A program made the translations under genes and the position numbers. Below are positions 7,214 to 9,165 of a stretch of 9,165 nt of DNA, one piece after another. Numbering within the stretch: the first letter of the stretch is position 1; the number at the start of each line of letters is the position of its first letter. The DNA is taken from assembly GCA_028288905.1 (NCBI GenBank), contig JAQGHJ010000427.1, positions 1-9,165 of the forward strand. Reading direction: 5' to 3'. The stretch comes from Phycisphaerales bacterium. Its GTDB lineage: Bacteria; Planctomycetota; Phycisphaerae; Tepidisphaerales; Tepidisphaeraceae. The notes under the pieces were generated by a model. The model did not search any database. It was not told the origin of the DNA and was given only the letters and a program-made list of their open reading frames with translations.

Positions 7214-7399
7214 GGCTGCGGAGGCTACCAACGTCGGCGGCGGACGCAAGCGATTTATTGAGGGATCGCGGTCATTTGTGCGGCCTATGGGGTCGAGCGG
7301 GTGGGACGGGACCCAGAAGATAGTTGATGGGCCGGACCATCGCCCGCTGAGCACGAGCGCACGGGTGAGTTGAGGTTGCGATATCGCGCCGCAACGCCG

Positions 7400-7500
7400 C
7401 CTCTGTCGTCCGGAGCACAGCGAAGTATCTCGGGGCAGGAGCGCCGTCAGATGGCCACTCTCCGCCCCGAGATCCTTCGCTGCGCTCTGGATGACAGAGG
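7400..7500. repeat. 37-bp inverted repeat, dispersed 'ATCTCGGGGC' type
   Basis: The left arm (7400-7436) and right arm (7464-7500) are 37 bases each and complementary at 33 positions, with a 27-base loop. The arms contain cagcgaagtatctcgggg and ccccgagatccttcgctg. From memory, closely related palindromes (gatccttcgctgcgctc...) are scattered between genes in many unrelated bacteria and generate spurious peptides such as EILRCALDDR; this copy gives exactly that on the plus strand and IQSAAKDLG on the minus strand. Three of the four mismatches (arm positions 9, 13 and 18) would still allow G-U pairing in one of the two transcripts, so an RNA hairpin is possible. Confidence 0.85.
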
Positions 7501-7545
7501 TGACCTTTTGATGCGAGGGTGGGCCCTTGACCGTCTGGGCCGCGC

Positions 7546-7562
7546 GGTCCGCAATGCGGACC
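7546..7562. repeat. Short perfect hairpin ggtccgc-aat-gcggacc
   Basis: A perfect 7-bp stem with a three-base loop, followed by ctac. It is not followed by a T run on either strand, so it does not look like a terminator. Its form resembles a short gtagggtccgc-type palindrome that I recall as repeated in planctomycete genomes; that recollection is not verified here. Confidence 0.5.
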
Positions 7563-7600
7563 CTACAAACCCGAAAAAGCGAAACTCTGCCCCAAAGGAA

Positions 7601-7632
7601 GAGGCCCGCCCTGAGATAACGGGGCGGGCCTC
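7601..7632 (-). terminator. Rho-independent terminator of the oxidoreductase gene
   Basis: Perfect 11-bp stem gaggcccgccc / gggcgggcctc with a 10-base loop (7612-7621). Read on the minus strand the stem is followed by the T-rich TTCCTTT, and it lies 56 bases past the stop codon of the oxidoreductase gene. On the plus strand no T run follows. It separates that gene from the muramidase fusion further along the minus strand. Confidence 0.8.
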
Positions 7633-7688
7633 CTGTTCTCGGGCCGTTCAGTGTTCGTCGTTCAGCGTTCCCGGCCAATCCCGGTCGC

Positions 7689-9140
7689 TCAGATCTTCCA
7701 CGGCGCGCGGTACGTCCGCTTCAAGTGCTTGTCGAAGTCCGGGGCGTTGGTGAACTTCATGTTCGGGCCGTCCCACTCGAGCTTCTTGCCCTGGCCGAGG
7801 ATGCCGATGTTCCCGAGCAGGATGAACTCGGTCAGCATGCCGGCGTAGTCGAAGTTCGCGAACGCCTTCGGGCCGCCCTTGATCGCCGCGATCCACTCGA
7901 GCTTCTGGGCCTCGTCATCCCCCTTGCCGTTGCGGGCGAGGGTCTGCGGCGGGGCCTTGTAGTCGGCGAACTTCTCGGCCGGCAGCAGGTACCACTCGCC
8001 GCCGTAGTCGTGCGGGCTGTACAGCATGCCCTTGCTGCCGACGATGATGCACCCGCTGTTGTTCAGCGTCGGCATCTTGTCGGCGTTCTTGTCGGCCTTC
8101 TTCGGCGGGTTTTTCTTGGCCTGCTCGGCCTTCACGATCGCGTACTCGCTGAGGATCTTGCTCGTCAGTTCCTCCGGCGGGTGGACGAGCTTGCCGTCCT
8201 TCTTGCCCTCGTACCAGTTCACGGTCACCGGCGGCATCTGCCCGCGGGCCGGGAACTCGAACGTCGCCCGGCCCCATGCCGGGTACGTCTCAGTGTTCAG
8301 CTCCTCGCTGCTGCCGACGACGCTCGTCGGGTGCCCGAGCTTCAAAGCCATGAACGGCAGGTTCGCCGTGTGGCAGCCCATGTCGCCGAGCGCGCCGGTG
8401 CCGTAGTCCCACCAGCCGCGCCAGTTGAACGGGTGGTAGAACTTCTCGCCGTACGGCCGCTCCGGGGCCGACCCGAGCCACAGGTCCCACTTGAGCGTCT
8501 CGGGCACCTTCGCCTCGGGCGGGCGGGCCTTGATGACGGGGGACTGCGGCCACACCGGGCGGTTCGTCCAGATGTGCACCTCGGTCACGTCCCCGAGCAC
8601 GCCGGCCTGGATCATCTCCACGCCCTCGCGGAGCTTGGGGCTGGCCGTCCCCTGGTTGCCCATCTGGGTCGCGATCTTCGCGTCGGCCGCCGCCAGCCGC
8701 AGCTGCCGGGCCTCCCAGATGTCGTGAGTCATCGGCTTCTGCGTGTACACGTGCTTGCCGAGCTTGATCGCCATCATCGTGGCGATCGCGTGGGTGTGGT
8801 CCGGGGTCGAGATCGTGACCGCGTCGAACTCCTTGCCCATCTTGTCGAACATCTCGCGGAAGTCGGTGAACGACTTCGCCTTGGCGTACTTCTCGTTCTT
8901 CTTGGCGAGCCGGGCGGTATCGACGTCGCAGATCGCGACGAGGTTGCCGTTCTTGCCGACGTGCTCGGAGTCGCTGTCCCCCTTGCCGCCGATGCCGATC
9001 GACGCGAAGTTGACCTTCTCGTTCGGGCTCTTGCTCTTGATCTCGTCGGCCCACGTCTGGCGGCCGAGCACCCAGTACCCGGTGGCGGCCGCGGCGGCCG
9101 TGCCCTTCAGGAAATTACGGCGGTTGGTCTTCAAGGTCAT
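7689..9140 (-). CDS. Tat-exported Gfo/Idh/MocA-family oxidoreductase
   Basis: A complete 483-residue protein. Residues 1-31 are a twin-arginine signal (TNRRNFLKG, R7-R8, then an Ala-rich core ending near TWA), predicting export of the folded, cofactor-loaded enzyme. Residues about 42-165 are the NAD(P)-binding Rossmann domain: SIGIGGKGDSD (47-57), CDVD (71-74), STPDHTHA (111-118) and the catalytic-lysine segment YTQKPMTHD (132-140; K135), where the family's usual EKP reads QKP. The C-terminal domain has WWDYGTGALGDMGCH (243-257) with D253 and H257 in the expected DxxxH arrangement. A Lys-rich stretch (about 328-355) looks like a surface insertion. The reaction should be NAD(P)-dependent oxidation or reduction of a sugar or cyclitol; substrate unknown. 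It has its own ribosome binding site and downstream terminator, so it is probably a separate unit from the muramidase fusion. Confidence 0.93.
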   Translation of the reverse strand: MTLKTNRRNFLKGTAAAAATGYWVLGRQTWADEIKSKSPNEKVNFASIGIGGKGDSDSEHVGKNGNLVAICDVDTARLAKKNEKYAKAKSFTDFREMFDKMGKEFDAVTISTPDHTHAIATMMAIKLGKHVYTQKPMTHDIWEARQLRLAAADAKIATQMGNQGTASPKLREGVEMIQAGVLGDVTEVHIWTNRPVWPQSPVIKARPPEAKVPETLKWDLWLGSAPERPYGEKFYHPFNWRGWWDYGTGALGDMGCHTANLPFMALKLGHPTSVVGSSEELNTETYPAWGRATFEFPARGQMPPVTVNWYEGKKDGKLVHPPEELTSKILSEYAIVKAEQAKKNPPKKADKNADKMPTLNNSGCIIVGSKGMLYSPHDYGGEWYLLPAEKFADYKAPPQTLARNGKGDDEAQKLEWIAAIKGGPKAFANFDYAGMLTEFILLGNIGILGQGKKLEWDGPNMKFTNAPDFDKHLKRTYRAPWKI

Positions 9141-9149
9141 GGAACGCTG

Positions 9150-9155
9150 CTCCTC
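9150..9155 (-). promoter_or_regulatory. Ribosome binding site of the oxidoreductase gene
   Basis: GAGGAG on the minus strand, nine bases before the ATG at 9140. It is the best Shine-Dalgarno in the window and fixes the start together with the Tat motif that begins six residues later. The promoter lies beyond the window. Confidence 0.75.
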
Positions 9156-9165
9156 TGCGAGAAAG

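Larger units (their letters stand above)
7214..7688. other. 475-base gene-free stretch with repeats and a terminator
   Basis: No convincing gene lies here on either strand. The minus-strand frame that continues upstream of the muramidase fusion has no family similarity, and across 7400-7500 it encodes SVIQSAAKDLG, a peptide typical of dispersed palindromes. From high to low coordinate it contains the terminator of the oxidoreductase gene (7601-7632), a short hairpin (7546-7562) and a 101-base inverted repeat (7400-7500). The fusion's promoter should lie between the repeat and 7213, but I could not pick a convincing -35/-10 pair. Confidence 0.6.

Noticed and set aside
7240..7290. Possible -10 element (AATAAAT on the minus strand) for the fusion gene
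   Set aside because: No acceptable -35 at the right distance; a single A/T-rich patch in GC-rich DNA is not enough.
7214..7678. N-terminal extension of the muramidase fusion frame
   Set aside because: It crosses the 37-bp palindrome and would place the signal peptide about 155 residues inside the protein.

Overview
The window looks like chromosomal DNA of a planctomycete, probably a GC-rich Gemmataceae-like lineage. Reasons: very GC-rich coding sequence with G/C-dominated third positions; a secreted 'PVC-type' membrane-bound dehydrogenase with HEAT-like repeats; a Tat-exported Gfo/Idh/MocA oxidoreductase with the 'QKP' variant motif; and dispersed-looking palindromic repeats between genes. 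No rRNA, tRNA, CRISPR array or transposase is visible. The family-level placement is an inference from gene content, not a taxonomic test.

Layout. (a) 1-1820, minus: 606-codon 5' part of a secreted PVC-type dehydrogenase/HEAT protein running off the left edge, with an in-frame 15-bp tandem repeat. (b) 1821-2007: divergent intergenic region, mostly filled by an imperfect inverted repeat at 1873-2000. (c) 2008-2874, plus: ROK-family sugar kinase with an intact nucleotide site and catalytic Asp but a remodelled sugar/zinc site. (d) 2900-4561, minus, convergent with the kinase: sodium:solute symporter. (e) 4742-7213, minus: secreted fusion of a serine beta-lactamase-fold hydrolase and a DUF1343/NamZ exo-muramidase. 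(f) 7214-7688: gene-free stretch with a second inverted repeat, a short hairpin and a rho-independent terminator. (g) 7689-9140, minus: Tat-exported Gfo/Idh/MocA oxidoreductase with a clear ribosome binding site.

How the genes may work together. The fusion (e) joins two activities that are separate neighbouring genes in Bacillus subtilis (AmiE/YbbE, a beta-lactamase-fold muramyl-amidase, and NamZ/YbbC, which releases N-acetylmuramic acid from glycan ends). With the symporter next to it on the same strand and a sugar kinase facing it, the middle of the window reads as a candidate cell-wall amino-sugar salvage locus: cleave outside the cytoplasm, import with sodium, phosphorylate. No MurQ etherase or NagZ is in the window, so the pathway assignment is inference. 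The flanking dehydrogenase and oxidoreductase are typical secreted planctomycete catabolic proteins and appear to be separate transcription units.
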